Below are positions 1 through 9,823 of a DNA stretch of 64,000 nucleotides, one piece after another. Source of the DNA: VRUE01 sp033856195 (GTDB taxonomy: Bacteria > Actinomycetota > Thermoleophilia > Solirubrobacterales > 70-9); NCBI GenBank assembly GCA_033856195.1, contig JAWVFL010000029.1, forward strand, positions 62,001-126,000, read 5' to 3'. The notes below the pieces were generated by a model, which searched no databases, was not told where the DNA came from, and saw nothing but the letters and a program-made list of their open reading frames with translations. Within the stretch, counting starts at the first letter, position 1. Each line of letters begins with the position of its first letter. The translations under genes were made by a program, and so were the position numbers.

Positions 1-2
1 AC

Positions 3-1166
<1,164 letters not shown>

Positions 1167-1206
1167 CCGGGCCCAAACAGCGTCGATCGACTCAGGGGAG
1201 GAGGTC

Positions 1207-1212
1207 TATAAT
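1207..1212 (+). promoter_or_regulatory. Perfect -10 box (TATAAT) upstream of the metalloprotease
   Basis: A TATAAT hexamer lies 48 bp before the chosen ATG at 1261, in a short AT-richer patch. No good -35 is present 17 bp upstream. The site is preceded by GGGGAGGAGG, which is unlikely to be a ribosome site because no start follows at the right distance. Confidence 0.4.
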
Positions 1213-1260
1213 TTCGGGACTGCAAAATTTCGCGTTTATGGGGCAGGGGAAGCGGGAGAC

Positions 1261-4200
1261 ATGGCCTCGAAGTTCACGGGACAGCTTCGTAATAGGCCCA
1301 GGAGCTCCGCCAAACGGCGTGCGGCCGCGGCATGCGTCATCTGCGCCTTCGTTCTCGGCCTTTGTCCCCCCGCCCAGGCGACGGTCATGCGCTCGGGCAC
1401 TCTCCACGCAACCGTGGCCGACAACTTCCGGACCGGCGAATCCACCACGCGATACACGCTGAAGTCCGGACGACAGGAGACCGTCGTGCGGCCGACCGAG
1501 TTGGCGGCGGAACCGGGAGATCGGGTCGTTGTTACGGGAGCTCTTCATGGCGATCGGCTCGTGGGCACGGTCGAGGCAACGACCGCGAGCCAGCCCGCGA
1601 CGATTCCGGCGGGACCGCGAAAGACTGCGGTGCTTCTCATCACCTTCCCCGGCTATTCCGCCGGACCCTGGTCCCAGGAATCGGCCCGCTCGGAGGTCTT
1701 CACCGGGACCAACTCGGCCAGCTCCTTCTTCCAGGAGGAGTCCTACGGTGGGATCTCCCTGACCGGGAAGCTGCGCGAAGACGGCGACGTGTTCGGCTGG
1801 TTCAGCCTCGACACGTCCACCGCGGGCTGTCCGTACTGGGAATGGCAGAGCAAGGCCAAGGAAGCCGCCGCCGACGCTGGGATCGACCTCAGCGGCTACC
1901 AGCACCTGATCTACATGATGCCCTTTCAGGGTCTTCAGGGCACGTGCTCCTGGTTTGGAATTGGGGCCCTTAACTCCGACTGGGTGATGATCAACGGGGA
2001 CTTCGGGATGAAAATAGTCGCGCACGAGCTGGGCCATAACCTCGGTCTCCTCCACGCCGGCAGCTGGACGTGCACCTCTGGTGGGGTGAGGGTCCAGATC
2101 AGCGATAACTGCACGACCACCGAGTACGGGGACCCCTTCGACGCGATGGGCAGCACCGCCGCTCGGCACAACAACGGCTGGAACCTGGCGAAGCTCGGCA
2201 TCCTCACGCCGGAAAACGTCGAGACGATCGAAGCCTCGGGCACCTATTCGATGCACTCCGCGCTTCACCCCACCGCGGAACCGACGGTCCTGCGCATTCC
2301 CCGCGAAAGGACCATCGACGGCGACGTCACCTCCTGGTACTACCTCGAGGTGAGGGAGAAAGGCGGTGTCTTCGAGAACGTCATGGACCCCTCCATGACG
2401 GGCGTCTCGATCCGAATCGCACCGAACCCGAGCTTCTCGCCGGAGACGCTGCTGCTCGATGCCAACCCCGCAACCGCCACGTTCGAAGACGCGCCGCTCG
2501 GGGCGGGGCGTACCTTCGACGCCGGGGGGCCGGTGCAGATCACGACTCTGTCGGCCGGTGGAGGGAGCGCGACCGTCTCGGTCGAGCTCGACGAAGAATC
2601 GCCCACCGCGCCGACCGGCCTTACGGCAACCGGGGGGGTCAAAGGCGTGCAGCTGCAGTGGAAAGCGAGCACCGACGACTTCGGCGTTGACCGGTACGTC
2701 GTCTTCCGTGACGGCAGCGTGATCGGAACCCCCGCGAGCGCCGGCCTCTTCGACTCCCTCGCTTCAGTCGGCGATCACGAATATGTCGTCTACGCGGAAG
2801 ACGCGAACGGGAACCGGAGCGCTGCATCGAACCCGGCGACGGGGACGGTCGAGCCCGACGAAGCGCCGCCCACCGCTCCGACCGGCCTCACGGCGGCCGT
2901 GGGGCTGGAAGGCGTGCAGCTGCAATGGGGGGCGAGCACCGACGACCTCGCCGTCGACCAATACGTCGTCTTCCGTGACGGCAGCGAGATCGAAACCTCA
3001 GGGAGCGCCAGCTTTTTGGACCCAGGCGCCCCCGTTGGCGATGACGAGTACGTCGTCTACGCGGAAGACGCGGCCGGGAACCGGAGCGACGCGTCCGAGC
3101 CGGCGTCCGTGACGGTCCCCGTGATGTCGGGGCCCTTCTGCGCGGCCGCTTCCTGCGCGGTCGGGTTCAGGTATTCGGGGACGACGGCGACGTGGACGGT
3201 GCCGCCCGGCGTCGGCAAAGCCGACTTCACCGTCGAAGGCGCACGGGGCGGTGGCACCGGCTCCAACTTCGGGGCCCGCGTCGCGGCGACGCTTGGATCG
3301 CTGACGGCTGGCGAGGCGGCGACGCTGAGCGTCGGTGGCGCGGGCAAGCCCTACTCCGAAGGGGGCGAGGGTGGCTTCGGCGGCGGCGGCGATGGCACGC
3401 TCGGTGCCGGCGGCGGCGGCCTCAGCTCGGTTGAGCTCGACTCGACGCTGATGCTGCTCGCCGGTGGCGGTGGCGGCAGGGGCGCAAGCGGCGTCAACGC
3501 GATCACCGGGGCGCAACCGACCGGCGGTAGCGGCGGGTATGGGGGAGAACTGGGCGGGTCGGGGAGCAGCGGCGGCGCGACGGACGCACTAGGAGCGACG
3601 CTGGGTAAGGGTGGTGGCGGCACTTCTGGCGGCAACGGTGCCGCAGGGGGTGCCGGGGGGAATGTGACCGGGGCCAGCACCTGCCCAGGGGGCGCTGAGG
3701 CCGGTGCCGCGGGCACCTTCGGCGGCAGCTTCGTAGGCGGCGGCGGCGCCCCTGCGGCCGGTGGCGGTGGCGGTGGCGGTTACGTCGGCGGGGGGCAGGG
3801 GGGTGGAGGCGCCCACGACGAATGTGGAGACGCGGCAGGGTCGGGAGGAGGAGGTGGCGGCTCCAGCTTCGCCGCGCCTGGACTCTCGGTCACGTACACG
3901 GCCGCCGCCCGGACCGGTGATGGGCAGGTGTTGATCTCCTACTCGAACCCGATCACGGCAGTGACTCACAAATACATGACGATGCCAGACCAAGAGCTTG
4001 TCGTGTCCGCCGCCGCGGGCGTGCTCTCGGGCGCTTCCGGCCCCAGCGGCGTTCCCCTTTCGGTGAGCGTCGTCAGTCCTCCTGCCCACGGCTCCTTGAC
4101 GCTGGCTGACGACGGATCGTTCACCTACGCGCCCACCTCTGGCTATGCCGGCGGGGACTCCTTCGCCTATCGGGTTGCCGACTCCTCGGGCAACTATGCG

Positions 4201-4905
4201 ACCGCCCAGGTGACCCTGACGGTTGCGGCTCCTCCGTCGGCGTCGATCTCCGCGCCACCAGGCGGCGGCGCCTATGCGCTCGGTCAGGTGGCACCGACGG
4301 CCTTCTCTTGCAGCGAGGGGGCAGGTGGGACCGGCCTAGTCTCCTGCAACGACTCGACTGCCGCCAAAACCAAGAGTGGAGGCGCCGGTCGCCTGGACAC
4401 CTTGACGGTGGGGCTCCACGCTTACACGGTTACCGCCGTCTCCAAGGACGGTCTGACGGGCAGCGCGTCGATCAGCTACATGGTCGTGTCGGAGCCCGAG
4501 CCGCCGAAAAGCACTGAAGGTTCCCCGAAAAGCCCCGAGGATCCGCCGCCCAGGATCAATTTCTCACTCAGCGTCGAGATGGAGTCGCTGCCCGAACTGC
4601 TTCGGACCCGGCAGCTGGTCCTCGTCATAAGTATGAACAAGGCGGCGAAGGTGTTGCTGGCCGGCAGGGCGAAGCTCGAGGTCCGCACCCATGGCACGGG
4701 GCGGACGAGGTCTGTCGAGGTGTTCAAAGGCAAGACGATTGGCTTCGTCGGGCCGGGCGAGAAGAGGGTGACGCTGGCGCTGTCGCGGAAGGGGCGCAAG
4801 GCACTTCGCCGCCTGCCCGAGCTGAGGCTCGCGATCGCTGGCGAGGCGACTGACGAGGCTGGCGAGGCGGCGAGGAGGACGGTGGCGCTGACCTTGCAGC
4901 GGTGA
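1261..4905 (+). CDS. Secreted mosaic metalloprotease (metzincin-type) with FN3, Gly-rich and cadherin-like modules
   Basis: The ATG at 1261 is chosen because AGCGGGAG precedes it and a signal peptide follows at once (basic start, then CVICAFVLGLCPPAQA). The frame is open upstream to 1111, but that part has no signal. Protein of about 1214 aa. The catalytic motif HELGHNLGLLH (HExxHxxGxxH) starts near residue 255 and resembles M11/M6-like secreted zinc proteases. Two fibronectin type III repeats of about 90 aa follow (each starting PTAPTGLTA, ending near VVYAEDA-GNRS). Next comes a Gly-rich domain of about 270 aa, then a Big/cadherin-like module (HGSLTLADDGSFTYAP), a Pro/Glu linker and a basic beta module. 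Likely an extracellular, surface-binding protease; the substrate is unknown. Confidence 0.8.
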   Translation: MASKFTGQLRNRPRSSAKRRAAAACVICAFVLGLCPPAQATVMRSGTLHATVADNFRTGESTTRYTLKSGRQETVVRPTELAAEPGDRVVVTGALHGDRLVGTVEATTASQPATIPAGPRKTAVLLITFPGYSAGPWSQESARSEVFTGTNSASSFFQEESYGGISLTGKLREDGDVFGWFSLDTSTAGCPYWEWQSKAKEAAADAGIDLSGYQHLIYMMPFQGLQGTCSWFGIGALNSDWVMINGDFGMKIVAHELGHNLGLLHAGSWTCTSGGVRVQISDNCTTTEYGDPFDAMGSTAARHNNGWNLAKLGILTPENVETIEASGTYSMHSALHPTAEPTVLRIPRERTIDGDVTSWYYLEVREKGGVFENVMDPSMTGVSIRIAPNPSFSPETLLLDANPATATFEDAPLGAGRTFDAGGPVQITTLSAGGGSATVSVELDEESPTAPTGLTATGGVKGVQLQWKASTDDFGVDRYVVFRDGSVIGTPASAGLFDSLASVGDHEYVVYAEDANGNRSAASNPATGTVEPDEAPPTAPTGLTAAVGLEGVQLQWGASTDDLAVDQYVVFRDGSEIETSGSASFLDPGAPVGDDEYVVYAEDAAGNRSDASEPASVTVPVMSGPFCAAASCAVGFRYSGTTATWTVPPGVGKADFTVEGARGGGTGSNFGARVAATLGSLTAGEAATLSVGGAGKPYSEGGEGGFGGGGDGTLGAGGGGLSSVELDSTLMLLAGGGGGRGASGVNAITGAQPTGGSGGYGGELGGSGSSGGATDALGATLGKGGGGTSGGNGAAGGAGGNVTGASTCPGGAEAGAAGTFGGSFVGGGGAPAAGGGGGGGYVGGGQGGGGAHDECGDAAGSGGGGGGSSFAAPGLSVTYTAAARTGDGQVLISYSNPITAVTHKYMTMPDQELVVSAAAGVLSGASGPSGVPLSVSVVSPPAHGSLTLADDGSFTYAPTSGYAGGDSFAYRVADSSGNYATAQVTLTVAAPPSASISAPPGGGAYALGQVAPTAFSCSEGAGGTGLVSCNDSTAAKTKSGGAGRLDTLTVGLHAYTVTAVSKDGLTGSASISYMVVSEPEPPKSTEGSPKSPEDPPPRINFSLSVEMESLPELLRTRQLVLVISMNKAAKVLLAGRAKLEVRTHGTGRTRSVEVFKGKTIGFVGPGEKRVTLALSRKGRKALRRLPELRLAIAGEATDEAGEAARRTVALTLQR

Positions 4906-4988
4906 GCGCGCGGATGTCAAGGACGCGGACCTCGAAATGAGCCTTGCGCGGTCGATGGAGGGGATCCCAGGGTAAGCTCCGCTCCGCG

Positions 4989-5789
4989 GTGACAGACAAG
5001 AGCGCCAAAGCCGCCTACGAAGCCTTTGCCCCGATCTACGACGACTTCAACCACGCCAATGACTACGAGGCGTGGTTCGGCGTTCTGCTGCCGGAGCTTG
5101 AAAAGCGTGGACTGCGAAAGGGGCGGCTGCTCGACGTCGGCTGCGGAACCGGTAGAGCCTTCGAGCCAATGCTTCAGCGTGGCTGGGGCATTCAGGGTTG
5201 CGACGTCTCGCGGGAAATGCTGGCGCGAGCGCGGAGGAAATTCGGCGACGCGGTCTCGCTCGATGAGGCCAATGCCCGCGACTTGCCTGTATATGGGAAG
5301 TTTGAGCTGGTCTGGGCGCTAAACGACATCGTCAACTACCTGACCGAGGACGGGGATCTCGAGCGGGCTTTGGTGGGAATGCGAGCCAACCTGACCGCAG
5401 GCGGGCTGATCCTTTTCGACGCCGACACGATCGGGTTGTTCCAGGCGAACTTCGCCAGCGGCGATTCCGATTGGATGAGCGTTGGCCAGTGGACCTGGAA
5501 AGGACTCAGCAGTGACGTCGAGCCCGGCGGCACACTCGAGGCTGAGGTCTCGGGAGACGGCGTCGAGACCCACGTTCACCGCGAGCGCCACTACACGGGG
5601 GAGCAGGTACGCGGGGCGATGGCAGCCGCGGGCCTGGAATGCCTCGCCGCGCTTGGCCAGCACGACGTTGACGGAAAGGTGGTACTGAGCGAGTCACCCG
5701 ACGAGATGCGCGACCACAGGGTGATCTACATTGCCTGCGCGGCAGGTCGTCGAGGTGCCTCCTCATCGGTTGAAGCAACAACCGGTTGA
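4989..5789 (+). CDS. Class I SAM-dependent methyltransferase
   Basis: The GTG at 4989 is preferred over an in-frame start at 4944 because similarity begins right after it (TDKSAKAAYEAFAPIYDDF, the usual N-terminus of these enzymes). Protein of 266 aa. Motif I is LLDVGCGTGRAF near residue 47, the acidic ribose-binding residue follows in QGCDVSREML, and post-I motifs resemble the methyltransf_25/11 families. Substrate not identifiable. It sits alone, 83 bp after the metalloprotease and before a YCII-type gene. No clear ribosome site is visible, which leaves the start uncertain. Confidence 0.85.
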   Translation: MTDKSAKAAYEAFAPIYDDFNHANDYEAWFGVLLPELEKRGLRKGRLLDVGCGTGRAFEPMLQRGWGIQGCDVSREMLARARRKFGDAVSLDEANARDLPVYGKFELVWALNDIVNYLTEDGDLERALVGMRANLTAGGLILFDADTIGLFQANFASGDSDWMSVGQWTWKGLSSDVEPGGTLEAEVSGDGVETHVHRERHYTGEQVRGAMAAAGLECLAALGQHDVDGKVVLSESPDEMRDHRVIYIACAAGRRGASSSVEATTG

Positions 5790-5924
5790 ACCAGGGTCAC
5801 CTAGCGCGCCTCCAGAGATTTCGCGAGCCGTGTCGATTTTCGATGGCTCCGTTCGTCGTAGTGGGTAAAGGCGGGAATATCGGGAATACCGACCTTCCGC
5901 GAAGACGATTGAAAGGACGGCGTG

Positions 5925-6359
5925 ATGAGAGTGATGGCGATAGTCAAGGCGACCAAGGACTCCGAGGCCGGCGTGATGCCGAGCGAGGATCTGCTCGCCG
6001 AGATGGGCGAGTTCAACGAAGAGATGGTCAAGGCCGGGGTGTTGCTGGCCGGGGACGGCCTGCACCCGACCTCGAAGGGCGCCCGGGTCAGCTTCGGCGG
6101 CGACGGCGAGCGGATCGTGATGGACGGCCCTTTCGCTGAGACCAAGGAGCTGGTTGCCGGCTACTGGCAGATGCAGGTGCGCTCCTTCGAGGAGGCGGTG
6201 GAGTGGATCAAGCGCTGCCCCAACCCGCACGACGAGCCGGGCGAGATCGAAATTCGCCAGGTCTTCGAGGCGGAGGACTTCGGCGAGGAGTTCACGCCGG
6301 AGCTGCGCGAGCAGGAGGAGCGCATCCGGGCACAGGCGGAGCAGAACCAGTCGCCGTAG
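5925..6359 (+). CDS. YCII/DGPF-domain protein
   Basis: A 144-aa protein of the YCII-related family, recognised by the signature MDGPFAETKELVAGY, a ferredoxin-like fold and a final acidic helix. The ATG at 5925 has AAAGGA about 8 bp upstream; the GTG just before it is also possible. Members often sit beside ECF sigma factors (SigJ/SigI type), but no sigma factor is adjacent here. The role is unknown; structural relatives suggest a small-molecule enzyme or binding function. The 135 bp upstream (5790-5924) hold no gene and no clear hairpin. Confidence 0.85.
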   Translation: MRVMAIVKATKDSEAGVMPSEDLLAEMGEFNEEMVKAGVLLAGDGLHPTSKGARVSFGGDGERIVMDGPFAETKELVAGYWQMQVRSFEEAVEWIKRCPNPHDEPGEIEIRQVFEAEDFGEEFTPELREQEERIRAQAEQNQSP

Positions 6360-6368
6360 GACGCGGCC

Positions 6369-6995
6369 CTACTGGGGGACCCGGGCATTCCACTCTCGTT
6401 CGACCTGGCGCATCAGCGCTGGGTAGACGATCCAATATCGGAACGGCTTGATCAGGGCCATGTATCCCTTGCCGAGCGGGCCGCGCGGCTTGACGTAGAC
6501 GGCCATCTGGCCTTGGTAGTGGCCTTCGCCCTGGTCGACCCAGGCCAGGTGCATCACGCCGTGCACGGTCTGGTTCGATACCTCCGCGGCAAACTCGACA
6601 TCGGTGCGATAGAGGGGTTCGAAAGGCAGGGAGTCGAAACAGAGGTCCGCCGCGGTGTTACGGAGATCGTCCGGCAGCCGGTCGGTCAGCGAGACTTCGC
6701 GCCGACCTGGAATCGGCAGTTTGCTCGCGGCGTCATCTTGACCGCTGTCAACCGGAGCCGAAATCCTGCCGAGATCAAACCACCTGCCGAGGCGATCGCG
6801 GAGGTTCCACAGCAGGCGCGTGGGGAGGGACTTCACTGTGGTCGGATTGCTGGCGGCCATCATCTCGAGCAGCGTTTGGAAATCCTCTATACCACCGTGC
6901 ACGGGGAGGGCCCAGACGTCCTCCAGAGTGAAGTCTGGCGCGATCTCGCGAATGCGCCAGGGGCGAGATTCGTGTGCTGCGTTCGGAAGCCTCAT
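6369..6995 (-). CDS. DUF2867 family protein
   Basis: The start is placed at 6995 because AAGAGAGG precedes this ATG and because the divergent promoter (see 7031-7059) leaves about 28 nt of leader. Longer in-frame starts (7016, 7052) would lie at or beyond the predicted transcription start. Protein of 208 aa with the DUF2867 pattern: an N-terminal WxLPVHGGIEDF segment, a central RDRLGRWFDLG and a C-terminal FRYWIVYPALMRQVE tail. The family is often linked to NAD(P)-binding SDR-like or polyketide-type neighbours; its biochemistry is unknown. It is divergent from a TetR gene whose operators overlap its promoter, so it is probably the regulated target. Confidence 0.8.
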   Translation of the reverse strand: MRLPNAAHESRPWRIREIAPDFTLEDVWALPVHGGIEDFQTLLEMMAASNPTTVKSLPTRLLWNLRDRLGRWFDLGRISAPVDSGQDDAASKLPIPGRREVSLTDRLPDDLRNTAADLCFDSLPFEPLYRTDVEFAAEVSNQTVHGVMHLAWVDQGEGHYQGQMAVYVKPRGPLGKGYMALIKPFRYWIVYPALMRQVEREWNARVPQ

Positions 6996-7010
6996 GCCGG
7001 TCCTCTCTTG

Positions 7011-7032
7011 ATCCATACGATGTCGTATGGAT
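7011..7032. promoter_or_regulatory. TetR-type operator 1 (perfect palindrome)
   Basis: Arms ATCCATACGA and TCGTATGGAT flank a TG spacer and form a perfect 10+2+10 palindrome. It covers the predicted transcription start of the DUF2867 gene. It shares the core TACG-R-TG-Y-CGTA with operator 2, whose centre is 44 bp away. Confidence 0.8.
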
Positions 7033-7059
7033 GCTAGGCAGGGCGCTTGCATCTGTCAA
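7031..7059 (-). promoter_or_regulatory. Promoter of the DUF2867 gene
   Basis: Read on the minus strand: -35 TTGACA (7059-7054), a 17-bp spacer and -10 TAGCAT (7036-7031). The -35 lies inside operator 2 and the start point falls in operator 1. Repressor bound at either site should block it. Confidence 0.7.
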
Positions 7060-7075
7060 TACGGTGCCGTATAGA
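7047..7075 (+). promoter_or_regulatory. Promoter of the tetR gene
   Basis: -35 TTGCAT (7047-7052), 17-bp spacer, -10 TATAGA (7070-7075). The start codon at 7082 lies at the predicted transcription start, so the mRNA is probably leaderless. Operator 2 covers the spacer and -10. Confidence 0.7.
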
Positions 7076-7078
7076 TAG
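7053..7078. promoter_or_regulatory. TetR-type operator 2
   Basis: The core arms ATACGG and CCGTAT around TG (7059-7072) are perfectly palindromic. An imperfect extension reaches CTGTCA on the left and AGATAG on the right. It overlaps the tetR -10 and the DUF2867 -35. Confidence 0.75.
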
Positions 7079-7081
7079 GTG

Positions 7082-7636
7082 ATGGCCAATGTCCGGACTC
7101 CGCGCAGCGCCTGGGTTGGCGCAGCACTGCAGGCTCTGGCAGCAGGAGGACCCGATGCTGTGCGGGTCGAGGCGCTGGCGGCATCCCTGGGGGTGTCGAA
7201 GGGGGGCTTCTACTGGCACTTCAAGGATCGTCGGGCGCTGCTCGGGGAGATGCTCGACACCTGGGAGAAGGATGTCGTCGAGGACGTCATCGCGCGGGTC
7301 GAGAGCCAGCCAGCCGAGCCGCGGGCCAAGTTGCAGCAGCTCTTCGAGCTGGCCCCGTCGGTCGATTTTGCCGTTGAGCTGGCATTGCGGGACTGGTCGC
7401 GCCGCGACGGCGACGTCGCCGAGCGCCTGCACCGGATCGACACCCGGCGCATGGAGTACCTGCGCTTGCTGTTCGGGCAGTTCTGCGCGGACGAGAACGA
7501 CGTCGAGGCACGCAGCATGCTGGCCTTCTCGTTGTTCATCGGCAGCTACTTCATCGCGGCCGAGCACGGCGACAAGACCCGCTCCCAGGTGCTGCAGCTC
7601 GCGATCGACCGGCTGCTCAGCGAGTCGTGGGATTGA
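7082..7636 (+). CDS. TetR/AcrR family transcriptional regulator
   Basis: 184 aa. The N-terminal helix-turn-helix is clear: an AWVGAALQALAAGGPDAVRVEALAASLGV-type helix pair and then the recognition segment SKGGFYWHFKDRRALL at about residues 40-56. The C-terminal ligand domain (about 60-184) is alpha helical and unassigned. The ATG at 7082 (GTG at 7079 directly before it) sits at the predicted transcription start. Two matching palindromes in the shared intergenic region imply autoregulation and control of the divergent DUF2867 gene. The next gene starts after a single base, so the DCC-family protein is probably co-transcribed. Confidence 0.9.
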   Translation: MANVRTPRSAWVGAALQALAAGGPDAVRVEALAASLGVSKGGFYWHFKDRRALLGEMLDTWEKDVVEDVIARVESQPAEPRAKLQQLFELAPSVDFAVELALRDWSRRDGDVAERLHRIDTRRMEYLRLLFGQFCADENDVEARSMLAFSLFIGSYFIAAEHGDKTRSQVLQLAIDRLLSESWD

Positions 7637-7637
7637 G

Positions 7638-8015
7638 ATGGCTGGCCGAGCCCGCCCGGTGTTGGTCTACGACGGGGCATGCGCGTTCTGCACGCGGTGC
7701 GCGCGCATCCTGGAGAGGATCGGGCCGGAGGCGGAGATCGTCGCCTGGCAGCTCGCCGACCTGGCGGAGCTGGGGATAACCGAGGAGCAGGCGGCGGATG
7801 CCGTGCAGTGGGTCTCGACCGACGGCACGGTTCGCTCGGGACACGAGGCAATTGCCGTCACGCTGGGGACTGCGGGACGGCCCTGGAAGATCGCCGGCCG
7901 TGCGCTCCTGCTGCCGGGGATCTCGTGGCTGGCGGCGAAGGCCTACCGGCTGGTCGCGGACAACCGATACCGGTTGCCGGGAGGGTCATGCCGGGTCCAG
8001 CCCCCGGTTCCTTAG
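7638..8015 (+). CDS. DCC-family (DUF393) thiol-disulfide-type protein
   Basis: 125 aa starting one base after the tetR stop. The N-terminus PVLVYDGACAFCTRC carries the YDGxCxxC signature of the DCC family (DUF393), with a thioredoxin-like Cys pair near residues 15 and 18. The middle reads VAWQLADLAELGITEEQAADAVQWV and the end has the family's YRLVADNRYRLPG segment. It is predicted to be redox active or to bind metal; the partner is unknown. Its last 30 bp overlap the end of the convergent DUF2834 gene. Confidence 0.85.
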   Translation: MAGRARPVLVYDGACAFCTRCARILERIGPEAEIVAWQLADLAELGITEEQAADAVQWVSTDGTVRSGHEAIAVTLGTAGRPWKIAGRALLLPGISWLAAKAYRLVADNRYRLPGGSCRVQPPVP

Positions 8016-8342
8016 GGCGCGCTCTCGCATCAGGAGGTAGAGGGGAAGGCCGAAGCAGAGGCCGACGAGGAGCGTGGCGGGAATGCAGAGCCACCATCGC
8101 TTGACCTGAGCCCTTGGCCCGTCGACGGTGGCCCAGGTGAAGAAGGCCAGCGCGGCGATGCCCAGGTCGACCAGCAGTTGGGTTGACGGGGTGCTGGCCG
8201 TCCACAGCGAGAAGTAGCCGCCGAGGTCGATGCCCTCACCGGCGAGGTACACGACGACAAAGGCGTTGGGCACGACGAAGCCGAGAACGGTCAGGGCCAG
8301 CAGCAGGCGCTCGACCCCGGTCTGGGAGTTCGCGGTGGCCAT
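7986..8342 (-). CDS. DUF2834 small membrane protein
   Basis: 118 aa with three hydrophobic segments: LLLALTVLGFVVPNAFVVVY (about 13-33), LLVDLGIAALAFFTWAT (about 57-73) and a C-terminal WWLCIPATLLVGLCFGLPLYLL (about 83-104). The spacing and the GFVVPN / PLYLLMRE motifs match DUF2834, an inner-membrane family without known function. It is convergent with and overlaps the DCC gene by 30 bp. Confidence 0.75.
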   Translation of the reverse strand: MATANSQTGVERLLLALTVLGFVVPNAFVVVYLAGEGIDLGGYFSLWTASTPSTQLLVDLGIAALAFFTWATVDGPRAQVKRWWLCIPATLLVGLCFGLPLYLLMRERALRNRGLDPA

Positions 8343-8358
8343 CTCGGAGTCGCTGACT

Positions 8359-9654
8359 CTAGTCGCCGCGCAACGACAACGGCCCCTGGCCGCAGCCGCC
8401 GCGTGACGGGTTCGGCGGGAGGGAGGCGCCGCGGCTGGCGGTGATCGGCCGCGTTGAGACCGTGGCCGCTTTGTCGGCGCGGCGGATTGCGGCGCGGAGG
8501 GTGCTGGCCCGGGGCGTCGGGGCGATCGAGCGGGTGGCCGCCGGTCCTGCGAACGGCTGCTGTGCGGCCCGGACGAGGCGGGTCACCGAACGCGGGCCTC
8601 CATAAGCGCGCAGGGTCCTCTCCAGGGAATAGATCGGCACTTCGCGGGCGCCCAGGGTCGCGGCCAGGCGGACGTCGCCGATCAGGCTCGAGAGGCGCCG
8701 GTAGGGGCCGCGGCCCGAGGACCCGAGGCTGATCTGTCCCACGCTGCCGTACTCGCGCTGGGCCGAGCGGAAGTAGGAGGAGATGATGCTCGGCCCGGGG
8801 TCGTGCCCCGAGTAGTAGGAGAAGACGCTGCGGTAGGCTTGGAAGTACAGCTCGTCCCACCCTGCAACCGGCAGGATGAAGTTGGCGGCGTCCTGGAGCG
8901 CAAGGCTGCCGTCGCCGATGTCGTCGAGGGCCGCGGGCATTGGCGCGGCCGAGACCCTGACGTCGTGGCGCCTGGCCCAGCGCGGGATGCGCGCGTACCC
9001 GCGCCAGGCCGCGCATTGCCCGGCGGGGTCGATCGTCGGCTGGAAGACCGAGGAGAAGGCGCCACCGCCACTGCCGCCCATGATTGCCGCGGTGGCCTCG
9101 AAGGGGGTGCGGAGCCGCGGCTCGGGGTCGAGGGCGAGACCCTGTAGCCGGACGCGCTTCTCTCGCGCCCAGCGAACGAGCGCTTTGACCGCCTTGAACT
9201 GCTCGGCCGCCGCTCCCTCCCAGGCCCAGTAGCCGTCGCTGTAGGGGATCAGGACCCATCCCCAGACCGGCACGCCGAGCCGGTTGGCCGTGCGGATGAT
9301 CCTCAGTGCGTCATGGCGCTGGGGCTTCCCCGGAGGGACCGGGCCGAAGTCCCGCCGGTAGCGAAGGTTGAAGTAAAGGGGGACCCGGTTGCGGCGAAGG
9401 ACCCGCCACAGCCGCGGCGTGTAGAAGTGCGTGTCGCGTCGCTTCCAGTAGGTGTCCGGAGAGTCCCAGTCGGTGCCGGGCACAGCCTCGCCCGCCCAAA
9501 AGCCGACCGTGGTCTCGGCGCGGGCGATCGTCTTCTGTGAATTGACCCCGGCTTTCCTGTTCCCCAGGGCCGCGTGCGGCGTCAGTGCCATGGCGAGCGC
9601 GAGCACAGTTGGCCCAAGGCAGCGGATCGCGCGACGCCCGACAAGCGCCGTCAT
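8359..9654 (-). CDS. Secreted protein of unknown function, possibly a TIM-barrel hydrolase
   Basis: The start at 9654 is chosen over longer in-frame options because AAAGAGG lies about 6 bp upstream and a signal peptide follows (RRAIRCLGPTVLALAMALTPHAALG). Protein of 431 aa. Alternating strand/helix segments with conserved-looking aromatic and acidic positions (VPVWGWVLIPYSDG, LQGLALDPEPRL, WDELYFQAYRS, REVPIYSLERTLRAYGG) suggest a (beta/alpha)8 barrel acting on sugar. No family signature is certain. Its C-terminal 60 aa are Arg/Thr/Ser rich. Divergent from the next secreted gene, with 169 bp of intergenic DNA that shows no clear promoter. Confidence 0.6.
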   Translation of the reverse strand: MTALVGRRAIRCLGPTVLALAMALTPHAALGNRKAGVNSQKTIARAETTVGFWAGEAVPGTDWDSPDTYWKRRDTHFYTPRLWRVLRRNRVPLYFNLRYRRDFGPVPPGKPQRHDALRIIRTANRLGVPVWGWVLIPYSDGYWAWEGAAAEQFKAVKALVRWAREKRVRLQGLALDPEPRLRTPFEATAAIMGGSGGGAFSSVFQPTIDPAGQCAAWRGYARIPRWARRHDVRVSAAPMPAALDDIGDGSLALQDAANFILPVAGWDELYFQAYRSVFSYYSGHDPGPSIISSYFRSAQREYGSVGQISLGSSGRGPYRRLSSLIGDVRLAATLGAREVPIYSLERTLRAYGGPRSVTRLVRAAQQPFAGPAATRSIAPTPRASTLRAAIRRADKAATVSTRPITASRGASLPPNPSRGGCGQGPLSLRGD

Positions 9655-9823
9655 GTCGTACCTCTTTCGAGATCCGGCCCTCGCATCCCCGGCGATCCTA
9701 TTCACGCTTGTACGACTCTCCTCCGGCCGAGGAGTTGCGGAGAATGTCGCTCGTGCCATCGGACGAGTGGACAAGGCAATTCGTCGATTGCTCATCCACA
9801 CGCCCGTGAGTCATGTTGAATAG

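Noticed and set aside
3351..3900. Tandem repeats resembling CRISPR or a repeat array
   Set aside because: The GGCGGC-rich pattern comes from Gly codons in the metalloprotease domain. Units are irregular and lack spacers.
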